From positions 1-64,000 of the forward strand of contig JAKSKV010000008.1 in assembly GCA_024401555.1 (NCBI GenBank): a stretch of 64,000 bases of DNA, given 5' to 3'. Position 1 is the first letter of the stretch; every line of letters begins with the position of its first letter. Positions 8,258 through 16,898 of this stretch are shown here, piece after piece. The position numbers were made by a program, and so were the translations under genes. Source of the DNA: Paludibacteraceae bacterium (GTDB lineage: Bacteria; Bacteroidota; Bacteroidia; Bacteroidales; Paludibacteraceae). The notes beneath the pieces are model-generated. The model was not told the origin of the DNA. It worked only from the letters and a program-made list of their open reading frames with translations, and did no database searches.

Positions 8258-9409
8258 ATGGTGGAATTAAACCGTAGAGTCGCACTTCAAAGAGAGGTGC
8301 TGTATGTTGTAGTGTTTTGCTTGTTTTCTCTCTTCTCTTCTCCTTTGAGGGGAGAGGGGAGAATCAAGCGTTTTGATGTCGTTGAACTGGGCGTCTCCCA
8401 TGTGAAATGGGTCTATTTGAAGTTTGATGCGGAGATAAGCAACATCGACCATGGAACTTCGGATATTCAAATTGAAAAGACGAAGGTGGGCTCTATTGCC
8501 AGGGTGAGGAGTTTGGTGCCCCGTTTTGACGAGACACATGTGACATTCATCACAAAAGATGGTGATGTGCATACGTTCCACCTGCATTATGAACTGGCTC
8601 CCTCCATTACAGCTGCACGCATTAGGGGAAGTGTCATTGAGCCGGATGATGTGGTCGTGCCGATGAGAATCGAGCTGTCGGATGATCGGACATCCCACAT
8701 CACATTCCCCCAAAAGGTGGTGGATATGAGCGTTGGCTGTGATTCCGCCATTGTGGACCGGGTGCCGGAGACCGACAATATGGTGATGGCGAAGTGTTAT
8801 CCCTATGATAAGAGTTTATTTCAGGAGACCTCCTTGACTATCATAACGGAGGATAAAGAGCTCTATACCTTTGATGTCGTGTACAACCGAGTTCCCTCCG
8901 TTTTGAATTTCTCGGTGGACAATGCGGATAGGGTAGGTGCGATTTTCTCTTCGATCAGTGTGAATGAGACGGAATCGAGGATATTGGGAGAGTCTGTCAT
9001 CGAAAAAGGGGCCCAGATCAGCAGGGGCGTGATGGAGGGGAAGATGGTGTTTGCCTTGCAGAGCATTTTTATCAAGGGGGATGTGGTGATGTTTCACTTG
9101 GCGGTTGCTAACAATTCGCAGATCGACTATGATGTGGACTTCATTAAATGCTACATCACCAATCGAAAGAACATCAAAAAGCAAGCCATGCAACGAGAGG
9201 AGATTCCTCCATTGTATGAGTATGTCCGAAATGGGAAGCGGGAGTTCGTCAACTCCAAAGGAACCTACCACGTCGTTCTTTTCTATAAACGGTTTACAAT
9301 TCCTGACAAGCACGATCTTTTCTTCGAAATATTTGAGAAAAATGGCGGTCGTCATCTTCAATTCTCTATCACAAACCGAGATTTGTTGAATGCGAAAGTG
9401 TTGAAATAG
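8258..9409 (+). CDS. traN: conjugative transfer protein TraN (DUF4138)
   Basis: A 383-residue protein with a hydrophobic export segment at about residues 14-30 and two beta-rich domains. The opening FDVVELGVSHVKWVYLKF followed by DIQIEKTKVGSIARVR is the pattern of the TraN/DUF4138 family, where the stretch before IARVR supports anchoring in the outer-membrane part of the channel (VirB9-like role). A similar motif recurs near residues 125-165, suggesting an internal duplication. The ATG at 8258 follows a 55-base gap after traM. Confidence 0.82.
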   Translation: MVELNRRVALQREVLYVVVFCLFSLFSSPLRGEGRIKRFDVVELGVSHVKWVYLKFDAEISNIDHGTSDIQIEKTKVGSIARVRSLVPRFDETHVTFITKDGDVHTFHLHYELAPSITAARIRGSVIEPDDVVVPMRIELSDDRTSHITFPQKVVDMSVGCDSAIVDRVPETDNMVMAKCYPYDKSLFQETSLTIITEDKELYTFDVVYNRVPSVLNFSVDNADRVGAIFSSISVNETESRILGESVIEKGAQISRGVMEGKMVFALQSIFIKGDVVMFHLAVANNSQIDYDVDFIKCYITNRKNIKKQAMQREEIPPLYEYVRNGKREFVNSKGTYHVVLFYKRFTIPDKHDLFFEIFEKNGGRHLQFSITNRDLLNAKVLK

Positions 9410-9438
9410 AGTTGATTGCATAAGATAATATAGTCGTT

Positions 9439-12096
9439 ATGGAGCAAAATACCCAAGAAGGAAATAAGAAAGGCTTGGATTTCGTCCGGGCGGTTGGAGC
9501 CATCTTTTATCTGTTAAACCTGTATTGGTTCAGTGCGCCCTTGTTATTCCGAATCCTTCCTTCCCGGTTCGTCGAATACACTTATGGATTTCTGCAACTG
9601 GTCAATGAGCGGTTGCTGTTGTTCCGTCATCCCTATCTGACGCTTGCGCTTGCGCTTCTTTTCATCGGATTGTATGGTTGGGCGGAGAGAGGAAAAAAGG
9701 AGGAACGGGCGCAACTTACCCCACTACTTCGCCCCGTATGTTCGCTTTTGGAGTATGGCGGTGTCGTCGATAGAGGGGAAGAGGGAAGAATTGAAGAGGA
9801 GAATGACAATGGGAAAGTCGTGACAAAAATCCGTCTGGTGAGAGTGGAGGGGTGGTGCATCGTTGCCTTGGGAGTCTTGCTGGTGCTATTAAGCCCTGCG
9901 GCTTTGAAAATTAGGATTCCGCTTCTGATGGCTATGCTATACATTCTATTGAGTGGCATGGGCATCCTCTATTTCGTCCTGGGTTGTAACTACATCCATA
10001 AGGTCAGCCGTAGTTTCGGTGTGACGGATAGCGAGTCGGAGGAGTCCTTCAAGCAAAACGAGAAGTTGATCGACAATCCCTATTCCATCAATCTCAAAAC
10101 CCAATATAAATTCAAGGGAGAGGTGCGCAGTGGCTGGATCAATGTGGTGAATCCCTTCCGTGCCACCAGCGTACTGGGAACTCCTGGATCAGGAAAGACC
10201 TATGCGGTCATCAATGAATTCATTCGTCAGCACCTCCGCAAAAATTTTACGATGTATTGCTACGATTTTAAGTTTCCTGACCTCTCCACGTTGGTGTATA
10301 ACCATATGCGTTGGAACGAGTCGCAATTCATCAAGAGGTATGGGGTGAAGCCTCAGTTTTGTGTCATCAATTTTGATGATCCGCAACGTTCGCTGAGGTG
10401 CAATCCGATTGATCCGAAGTTTATGAGCGACATTACGGATGCTTATGATAGTGCCTATACCATTATGCTAAACCTGAATAAGAGTTGGGCCCAGAAACAG
10501 GGTGATTTCTTTGTGGAGTCGCCGATCAACTACTTAACTGCCTCCATTTGGTACCTCAAGGAGACGGAGGGAGGAAAGTATTGCACCCTTCCTCATGTCA
10601 TCGAGTGGATCAATGCGAAGTATGGAGATTGTATTCCCTTGATGAGCATGAATCCAAGTCTGGTCAATTACATGTCCGCCTTTATGGAGGCGTGGGAAGG
10701 GGGTGCGCAGGATCAGTTGCAGGGGCAGATCGCCTCGGTGCGAATCCCGCTCTCCCGCATCAGTTCTCCGCAACTTTACTGGGTGATGACGGGCAATGAT
10801 TTCACTTTGGATCTGAATAATCCGGAAGTTCCCAAAGTGTTGTGTGTGGGCAATAATCCCGAAAAGAAGGATATTTACGCTACCGCTTTGGGACTCTACA
10901 ATGGCCGTATCGTGAAGGTGATCAACAAGAAGGGGCGCCACCCGATATCGCTGATTATTGACGAGTTGCCTACTATCTATTTCAGGGGCTTGGACAATCT
11001 TATCGCGACGGCCCGCTCCAACAAAGTGTCGGTTTGCTTGGGCTATCAGGATTTTACCCAGTTGATCAGAGATTATGGCGAGAAGGAGGCGAAGGCCATC
11101 ATCAATACGATAGGCAATATTTTCAGTGGACAGGTGACGGGTGATACGGCCGACCAGTTGGAAAAACGGTTTGGCAAGAATATGCAGCGGCGAAAGAGCC
11201 AAAGCTATTCCGCTTCGGGTGTCTCCACCAGCATCAGTGAACAGAACGACACGATGATCCCCGCCGCGAAAATTTCCACTCTGACGCAGGGTACCTTCAT
11301 CGGCGCCGTGGCAGATAATTTCGGGGAGGAGATTTCCGAGAAGATATTCAATGCGAAGATATTGGTCGATCAGGCATCGGTCAAAGAGGAGGAGCGGAAC
11401 TTGCAGCCGTTGCCCATCTTTTATCGGTTCGATACTCCAGAGGAGGTGGAAGAAATAAAGCGCTTCACCATATCGTTCTTGCGCGGCTTCTGTGTGGTGG
11501 CGTGTGAAATGGAGGGTGTTTTGCGTGAGGTTTTGACGATTGATAGCGCTCAACCGATGCTCTTCCTGGAGCGCTTCCTGCCACTTTCAAGGGAGTTGGG
11601 AGAACGGGGCGCAGGCTTGTTGAGGGTTGCGGAGGCGTTGTTGGCGCAGGTATCTTCCTTTCTTGTCCAAGGGAAAACTAATGACGTACGAAAACTGTTG
11701 ATAGACTTTATTAAAGAACCGATGGTAACCCAGTGGCTCGTGGCCGAAAAGAGCTATGAGCGAAATAAATATGCGAAAGAGGGGTTGGCTTTGGGTGAGA
11801 CGATGCGGACGCTTATGGAGGCGACCGACCGCTGTGGAGCGAATGGTGAAGCGCTTTCGGAGGCTGTGATGCCTTATTTGCGGGAAATAGTCCGTTACTT
11901 CTCCGTCTTGTCCTCTTTCCCACAGGAGGTCTCCTCCATTCAGGAACGGACCATGCAGATGACGCTTAAAAAGCAGGAGGAACAGGTGCGTGCCGATATC
12001 AAAGGGCTTATCGAACGTCAATTAAAGATACTCGACGGCGATCCGCAATGGAGCGAATTGTCGCGCAGACGACGGGATGCGTTGGGAATTGGGTAG
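9439..12096 (+). CDS. type IV coupling protein with YWFCY-like N-terminus and long C-terminal extension
   Basis: An 885-residue coupling ATPase that in conjugation brings the relaxase-DNA complex to the channel. It has an N-terminal membrane region (helices near residues 15-32, 66-78, 135-180) with a NLYWFS motif like the YWFCY domain of Bacteroidetes coupling proteins. Walker A GTPGSGKT is at 247-254 and a Walker B-like SLIIDELPT segment at about 505-513. The conserved core ends near residue 672. After it come about 210 residues of helical, charged sequence that I cannot assign. It lies 29 bases after traN and is the last gene of the tra cluster here. No relaxase gene is present in the window. 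Confidence 0.85.
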   Translation: MEQNTQEGNKKGLDFVRAVGAIFYLLNLYWFSAPLLFRILPSRFVEYTYGFLQLVNERLLLFRHPYLTLALALLFIGLYGWAERGKKEERAQLTPLLRPVCSLLEYGGVVDRGEEGRIEEENDNGKVVTKIRLVRVEGWCIVALGVLLVLLSPAALKIRIPLLMAMLYILLSGMGILYFVLGCNYIHKVSRSFGVTDSESEESFKQNEKLIDNPYSINLKTQYKFKGEVRSGWINVVNPFRATSVLGTPGSGKTYAVINEFIRQHLRKNFTMYCYDFKFPDLSTLVYNHMRWNESQFIKRYGVKPQFCVINFDDPQRSLRCNPIDPKFMSDITDAYDSAYTIMLNLNKSWAQKQGDFFVESPINYLTASIWYLKETEGGKYCTLPHVIEWINAKYGDCIPLMSMNPSLVNYMSAFMEAWEGGAQDQLQGQIASVRIPLSRISSPQLYWVMTGNDFTLDLNNPEVPKVLCVGNNPEKKDIYATALGLYNGRIVKVINKKGRHPISLIIDELPTIYFRGLDNLIATARSNKVSVCLGYQDFTQLIRDYGEKEAKAIINTIGNIFSGQVTGDTADQLEKRFGKNMQRRKSQSYSASGVSTSISEQNDTMIPAAKISTLTQGTFIGAVADNFGEEISEKIFNAKILVDQASVKEEERNLQPLPIFYRFDTPEEVEEIKRFTISFLRGFCVVACEMEGVLREVLTIDSAQPMLFLERFLPLSRELGERGAGLLRVAEALLAQVSSFLVQGKTNDVRKLLIDFIKEPMVTQWLVAEKSYERNKYAKEGLALGETMRTLMEATDRCGANGEALSEAVMPYLREIVRYFSVLSSFPQEVSSIQERTMQMTLKKQEEQVRADIKGLIERQLKILDGDPQWSELSRRRRDALGIG

Positions 12097-12238
12097 GTTT
12101 TGTCGGTGAAAATAGCGGATTCGTCGAGTCTGTTTGTGAAAGCCCCAAGATTGCGCTAAACTTGCATCATAAGCTAATCAACAACTCAATAAACGATAAA
12201 ACGTTATACATACACTAGCAATTAATAAAACTACTTAG

Positions 12239-12273
12239 CCGCTCGACGACGTGATGTCATCGGGCGGTTTTTT
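12239..12273 (+). terminator. rho-independent terminator ending the conjugation gene cluster
   Basis: CCGCTCGACGA at 12239-12249 pairs, with a wobble and one mismatch, with TCATCGGGCGG at 12257-12267, followed by six T. It closes the region after the coupling-protein gene and lies immediately before the promoter of the next operon. The stretch 12097-12238 has no gene and no clear attachment-site repeat that I can see. Confidence 0.65.
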
Positions 12274-12299
12274 GTTATCCACAATTTATTGTATATTTG
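12271..12299 (+). promoter_or_regulatory. Bacteroidetes-type promoter of the ammonia-lyase operon
   Basis: TTTG at 12271-12274 and TATATTTG at 12292-12299 are 17 bases apart, a full match to the phylum consensus. The start of transcription would be near 12305. This rules out the in-frame TTG at 12297 as a start codon and supports the ATG at 12330. Confidence 0.75.
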
Positions 12300-12329
12300 C
12301 GTTCTAAAAAAGACAACAATTCTAAGGAG

Positions 12330-13859
12330 ATGGAAAAAGAGATAGAATACATTTCGTTGAAGGACATTGAGTCTATTCTCTTCGATGGTGAGAAGTTGGC
12401 ATTTACCTCGAACATCAAGGAGAGAGTTCGGAAGAGTTATGAGTTTTTGGAGGAGTTCTCCAAAGATCGTGTCATTTATGGCATCAATACTGGATTTGGT
12501 CCGATGGCACAATATCGTGTGAGCGATGATGAGCGAGTTCAGTTGCAATATAACATCATTCGTAGTCACTCTGCGGGTGCGGGAAATCCGCTGCCTAATA
12601 TCTATGTGAAGGCCGCGATGATCGCCCGTATTGGAACCTTTATCCAAGGAGAGTCGGGTGTGCATCCCGAATTGGTGGATTTGTTGGCGAACTTTATCAA
12701 CAATAATATCTTCCCATTCATTCCAGAGCACGGAAGCGTGGGTTCAAGCGGTGACTTGGTGCAATTGGCGCACATGGCCCTCACCTTGATCGGAGAGGGA
12801 CAGGTGAACTATGACGGCAAATTCCAACCCTCTGCGGATGTCTTGAAGAAACTGGGACTCAAACCATTGGGCATCCATGTGCGGGAAGGTCTGTCCGTGA
12901 CAAACGGAACCTCTTTCATGACTGGTATCGGTTTGATCAACTTATTCGATGCGAAACGCTTGTTGCAGTGGGCGGTAATCGCCTCTGTAATGGTGAATGA
13001 GATAGCCTCTTCATACGATGATTTCATGGCTCAGAAGTTGAACCAAGTTCGTCGTCAACCGGGCCAAAGCGAGATCGCTAAACAGTTGCGTGAGTGGAGC
13101 GAAGGCAGCAAATGTATGTTGAGCAGAGAGAAGGAATTGTACGACAACGGTCACCAAAACGAGAGTGTGTTCAAACACAAGGTGCAACCATATTATTCCC
13201 TCCGTTGTGTGCCTCAAATCTTAGGTCCGGTTTTGGAGACTTTGGAGAATGTGGCGAGGGTATTGGAGAACGAGGTGAACTCCGCTACCGACAACCCAAT
13301 CGTGGATGTGGATACCAAGACGGTTTACCACGGCGGAAACTTCCACGGTGATTATGTGTCATTTGAGATGGATAAGTTGAAGATCGCCATCACGAAGTTG
13401 ACGATGTTGATGGAACGTCAGATGAACTACTTGTTCCATGACCGCATCAACGGAATACTCCCTCCGTTCGTCAATATGGGCGTGCTTGGCTTGAACTATG
13501 GTATGCAGGCTTGCCAATTTACGGCAACCTCCACTACCGCTGAGTGCCAAACGCTTTCCAACTCTATGTATGTCCACTCAATTCCTAACAACAACGATAA
13601 CCAAGATGTGGTGAGTATGGGTACCAACTCCGCATTGTTGGCGAAGCGAGTGGTGGACAACGCATATCAGGTGATGGCCATTCATTTTATGTCCATCGCG
13701 CAAGGTATCGACTGTTTGGAGGCCGCTTCCAAGTTGTCTCCTAAGACGAAGAAGATATACGACGAAATCCGAGCTTTCTTCCCTAAGTTCGTGGATGACA
13801 CCACCAAGTACGAGGATATCGCGAAGATGCAGGAGTATTTGAGAGGAAAACGATTCTGA
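12330..13859 (+). CDS. aromatic amino acid ammonia-lyase, close to flexirubin-type tyrosine ammonia-lyase
   Basis: A 509-residue MIO-type lyase that would remove ammonia from tyrosine (or histidine/phenylalanine) to give a cinnamate-type acid. The sequence follows the tyrosine ammonia-lyase of Flavobacterium johnsoniae as I remember it: INTGFGPMAQYR, QLQYNIIRSHSAG, SLRCVPQILGPVLET, YHGGNFHGDY and SIPNNNDNQDVVSMGTN. The MIO-forming tripeptide is Ser-Ser-Gly (residues 139-141) where the family normally has Ala-Ser-Gly. The ATG at 12330 is chosen because the promoter excludes the upstream TTG. The neighbours, a FabG-type reductase and Lol-like genes, fit an aryl-polyene/flexirubin context, where this enzyme supplies the coumarate starter. 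Confidence 0.85.
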   Translation: MEKEIEYISLKDIESILFDGEKLAFTSNIKERVRKSYEFLEEFSKDRVIYGINTGFGPMAQYRVSDDERVQLQYNIIRSHSAGAGNPLPNIYVKAAMIARIGTFIQGESGVHPELVDLLANFINNNIFPFIPEHGSVGSSGDLVQLAHMALTLIGEGQVNYDGKFQPSADVLKKLGLKPLGIHVREGLSVTNGTSFMTGIGLINLFDAKRLLQWAVIASVMVNEIASSYDDFMAQKLNQVRRQPGQSEIAKQLREWSEGSKCMLSREKELYDNGHQNESVFKHKVQPYYSLRCVPQILGPVLETLENVARVLENEVNSATDNPIVDVDTKTVYHGGNFHGDYVSFEMDKLKIAITKLTMLMERQMNYLFHDRINGILPPFVNMGVLGLNYGMQACQFTATSTTAECQTLSNSMYVHSIPNNNDNQDVVSMGTNSALLAKRVVDNAYQVMAIHFMSIAQGIDCLEAASKLSPKTKKIYDEIRAFFPKFVDDTTKYEDIAKMQEYLRGKRF

Positions 13860-14010
13860 TCACCGCTCCTTTTCGTCGATAGAAAAGGGCGTTCGGACGA
13901 CAAAATGATGGTTTGTGGAGATAATAATTCCTTCTTTATCGGAGAATCCATATCTTTAACCCGTCATGAATCGAGGAATAACGTAAAAAATAACTATTAA
14001 AAATAAATAG

Positions 14011-14739
14011 ATGAAAGTAGCATTAGTAACAGGCGCATCAAGAGGTATTGGCCGCGCGTGCGCAGTGAAGTTGGCCGAGATGGGTTATTACATCATCATT
14101 AATTTCCAATCCAACGAGGCAGAAGCTTTGAATACGTTGAAGTTGGTCCAAGAGAAGGGATCCAACGGAGAGATTATGAAATTTGACGTGGCTGACGCAT
14201 CGGAGGTAGAGAAGTCTATCCAAGATTGGCAAGAGGCACACGCTGGTGAATATATCGAGTGTTTGGTGAACAACGCAGGTGTCCGTCGTGACGGATTGCT
14301 CTTTATGATGTCCAATGAGGATTGGAACAAGGTGTTGGATACCAGTTTGAACGGTTTCATGTACACTACAAGAGCGGTGATCCAACCTATGTTGAGAAAG
14401 AAGAAGGGCCGTATTGTGAACATGGTCTCTTTGTCAGGTCAAAAGGGATTGCCTGGTCAAACCAACTACTCTGCCGCAAAGGGTGCTGTGATGTCGGCAA
14501 CCAAGGCATTGGCGCAGGAGGTGGCTCGTAAGGGTGTGACTGTGAATGCGGTAGCTCCTGGTTTCGTGCGCAGCGATATGACTAAGGACTTGAACGAAGC
14601 GGAGTTGAAGACTCAAATTCCGATGAACAGATTCGGAGAGCCAGAGGAGATCGCCGCTACTGTCGGATTCTTGGTGTCTGACGAGGCCTCTTACATCACA
14701 GGCCAAATCATCGGTGTAAACGGTGGTCTTTATACTTAA
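14011..14739 (+). CDS. fabG: 3-oxoacyl-ACP reductase (FabG family SDR)
   Basis: A 242-residue short-chain dehydrogenase that reduces 3-oxoacyl-ACP with NADPH. The cofactor motif TGASRGIG is at residues 7-14, NNAG at about 88-91, the catalytic Ser-Tyr-Lys set is in MVSLSG and YSAAK (about 137-155), and there is the usual C-terminal GVNGG. It follows the ammonia-lyase by 151 bases in the same direction. In aryl-polyene and flexirubin clusters such a reductase works on the growing polyene, so I infer a pathway role rather than housekeeping fatty-acid synthesis, though the sequence alone cannot tell these apart. Confidence 0.85.
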   Translation: MKVALVTGASRGIGRACAVKLAEMGYYIIINFQSNEAEALNTLKLVQEKGSNGEIMKFDVADASEVEKSIQDWQEAHAGEYIECLVNNAGVRRDGLLFMMSNEDWNKVLDTSLNGFMYTTRAVIQPMLRKKKGRIVNMVSLSGQKGLPGQTNYSAAKGAVMSATKALAQEVARKGVTVNAVAPGFVRSDMTKDLNEAELKTQIPMNRFGEPEEIAATVGFLVSDEASYITGQIIGVNGGLYT

Positions 14740-14800
14740 TAGAAACTAAAACAGGCGGGTAACCGTCATGCCATTATTAATAATTTAATTTCAAAGGAAT

Positions 14801-15457
14801 ATGAAGAAGATTTTAGTAATAGCAGCTACTATGTTGGCGTCTTTGTCGTTTTCAGTTATGCAAGCGGCAACTCCAGTGAGTGACGTTGAGGGGCTCAAGG
14901 CGAAAATGCAGGCGAGCGCGGAAAAGATAACCAGCATCCAAAGCGACTTCACGCAGGAGAAATATGTTTCGGTAATGGCCAGCACCATGAAGTCTTCCGG
15001 TAAGTTCTATTACCAAAAGACAGACAAGGTGAAGTTGGAATATACGGTACCTTTCAAGCAGGATTTGGTGATGAATGGCACCAAGTTGATGATGAAGGCT
15101 AACGGAGGAAAGCCGATGATCATGGATGCGGCCTCTAACCCGATGATGGCAGAGTTGAAGAAAGTGATCTCCGCTTGTATGAGTGGTAACATCGCTAATA
15201 TCGGTGACAACTATAAGATGACCTATTTCGTGGATGGTTCCAACTATCTCATCGAGATCGTTCCTCAAAGCGCCGATATCAAGAAGTTCGCCGAGAAGGT
15301 GGATCTCTATCTCGACTCTTCTGATTTCACTGTGGTTAGAATGCGTATGATTGAGGCAAAGAAGCCTAACCAATCAAAGAACGACTACACCGACTATACC
15401 TTCACCAATAAGAAGAAGAACGCGGCGATCGCCGAGTCTGTATTCGCTATCAAATAA
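14801..15457 (+). CDS. LolA-like periplasmic lipoprotein-carrier protein
   Basis: A 218-residue secreted protein with a signal peptide (about residues 1-22) and the LolA pattern: ITSIQSDFTQEKYVSVM, a GKFYYQKTDKVKLEY hairpin, a VMNGTKLMM strand and a C-terminal DSSDFTVVRMRM segment. LolA proteins ferry lipids across the periplasm. LolA-like genes are regular members of aryl-polyene and flexirubin clusters, where they probably carry the product instead of lipoproteins. The stop overlaps the next start by one base, so this gene and the following lipoprotein are probably made together. Confidence 0.75.
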   Translation: MKKILVIAATMLASLSFSVMQAATPVSDVEGLKAKMQASAEKITSIQSDFTQEKYVSVMASTMKSSGKFYYQKTDKVKLEYTVPFKQDLVMNGTKLMMKANGGKPMIMDAASNPMMAELKKVISACMSGNIANIGDNYKMTYFVDGSNYLIEIVPQSADIKKFAEKVDLYLDSSDFTVVRMRMIEAKKPNQSKNDYTDYTFTNKKKNAAIAESVFAIK

Positions 15458-16116
15458 TGAACGGAATGGTGAAGAAGTCAGTCATCCTAATGGTCATTTT
15501 GATGGGGTTGGTGGGTTGTACGCCCCAGATCTTCAACAAGTCTGGCATGCGTCCCACTACCTCCGTCAAGATGCATCGATCTAATTTGATGCCTGTTTAC
15601 GATGAGTATGACGCTGCGCGTTATTACATGGCGCAGGTCGATTTCAAGGACAAAAATTTATCGGGCATATTGGCGCTCTCCAAGGAGTCGGACGCTCCCC
15701 GCAGGTTCCGAATGGTGATGATGACACCGTTTGGAATACCATTGTTCGATTTCTCTCTGTCGCAGGATAGTTTTATCGTCAATAGTTGCGTGGAGCAGAT
15801 GAACAAGAAGATTGTGCTCAATATGTTGGAGCGGGATTTCAAAGCTTTGTTGATGCTGGATGTTCCTGAAACATTCCCTGGCGTGGTTTATATGCCGGTG
15901 AAGCCGAATGGCAGGTGGGGATACAGCGTCAACACCCGTAAGGGTGGCAACAATTACATTCTATACGAAAGGGAGAATGGGGTGCTTCGTGTTATCCAAA
16001 ACGGAGGGGCGCTCAAACGAATGAATGCGGCGTTTGATTCTCAATCGGCGGTCATTGACCATCCGAAATTGGGTTTTAAGATGACGCTTACATTGATGCC
16101 TAAGGCGGAAGAGTAG
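15457..16116 (+). CDS. outer-membrane lipoprotein, possible LolB-like partner
   Basis: A 219-residue lipoprotein with a lipobox ending at Cys 21 (MGLVGC). The body is predicted beta-rich, with repeated strands such as LSGILALSKE, RRFRMVMMTPFGIPLFDFSL and VIDHPKLGFKMTLTLM, the look of a half-barrel LolB/DUF4292-type lipoprotein. Its start overlaps the LolA-like stop by one base. Paired LolA/LolB-like genes are known from Bacteroidota flexirubin clusters, and I infer the same pairing here. The LolB assignment is tentative and needs structure-level comparison. Confidence 0.5.
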   Translation: MNGMVKKSVILMVILMGLVGCTPQIFNKSGMRPTTSVKMHRSNLMPVYDEYDAARYYMAQVDFKDKNLSGILALSKESDAPRRFRMVMMTPFGIPLFDFSLSQDSFIVNSCVEQMNKKIVLNMLERDFKALLMLDVPETFPGVVYMPVKPNGRWGYSVNTRKGGNNYILYERENGVLRVIQNGGALKRMNAAFDSQSAVIDHPKLGFKMTLTLMPKAEE

Positions 16117-16149
16117 GAGATTGGTCGTTTGTTTTAAAGTATATATGTT

Positions 16150-16845
16150 ATGATGAAAAAGATACTGTTATTTGGTTTGGCCCTTCTCCCCGCTGTGGTA
16201 AGTGCGGAGACTGTTTCGGGGCAATATATCTCAAAAGAAAAAAGTGATGTCTCGTTGTCTATCAAGCGTATTGGCAAGGTGGTCCACCCCAATAAGAAGG
16301 GTGCCTTCTCATTGCGGAATGCGGAAATCGACACAGATACGCTTGTGGTGGAGTCGGCCCGTTTCAATGTGCCGATATTCTTCCCGTTGAAGGGAACCAC
16401 GATTGTCGTCATCAACGAACAGGCGGATCAGCTCGACGTGACGCAGAAGATGCCTCCGCTGGATTTCCCGTCTTCCTATAATGGCATCATCGTCTCCAAG
16501 GCGGATTTGGAGAGGACAGGAGAGCGTATGACGCTCGCCGCGGTCAATTCCAAAGTGCCAAGGCAGAATAGCGCGACCACATTCAATGGGAATACGGAGC
16601 CGCTCTATTTTCTGGATGGCTTGTTGGTGAATGATATTTCCACCATGCCGCTGTCTGAAGTGGCCTATGTGGAGGTGGTTCGCGCCTCCAATCCGGAGTG
16701 TGCGGCGATGGGCGCCAGAGGTGCTAACGGCATGATTCTGGTGACGTCGGAAACAAAGTACCATACGGAAAATCCGAATTGGGATGAACCAAGGGAATTC
16801 ACGATCCATATTCCGATAAAAGTGACGGATGGCGCTACTAAGTAG
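16150..16845 (+). CDS. secreted protein with TonB-dependent-receptor plug-like segment but no barrel
   Basis: A 231-residue protein with a signal peptide (about 1-19), a first beta-rich domain (20-100), and a second part reading EPLYFLDGLLVNDI followed by AYVEVVRASNPECAAMGARGANGMILVTS. That second part is the plug signature of SusC/TonB-dependent receptors (YVDG, then a V..L..A..YGARGANGVILVTT-like line). The protein ends about 30 residues later, so no beta-barrel follows. Such plug-only proteins occur in Bacteroidetes, and their role is unclear. It may be co-transcribed with the Lol-like genes (33-base gap). Confidence 0.6.
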   Translation: MMKKILLFGLALLPAVVSAETVSGQYISKEKSDVSLSIKRIGKVVHPNKKGAFSLRNAEIDTDTLVVESARFNVPIFFPLKGTTIVVINEQADQLDVTQKMPPLDFPSSYNGIIVSKADLERTGERMTLAAVNSKVPRQNSATTFNGNTEPLYFLDGLLVNDISTMPLSEVAYVEVVRASNPECAAMGARGANGMILVTSETKYHTENPNWDEPREFTIHIPIKVTDGATK

Positions 16846-16898
16846 GGCGACAAATAATATTCTTGTATATTCATTATTATTTTTTTTATTTTTTGTCG

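Noticed and set aside
10534..11553. Long open frame of 339 codons on the minus strand opposite the coupling-protein gene
   Set aside because: It is a mirror effect of the codon use of the plus-strand gene: it is rich in His, Arg and Leu, has no recognisable motif and lies fully inside an intact ATPase gene. The same applies to the minus-strand frames at 27877-28650, 18221-18814 and 34536-35057.
12097..12330. Right attachment site of the conjugative element
   Set aside because: I looked for a direct repeat or a tRNA 3' end near the boundary and found none. The left end is outside the window, so att sites cannot be compared.
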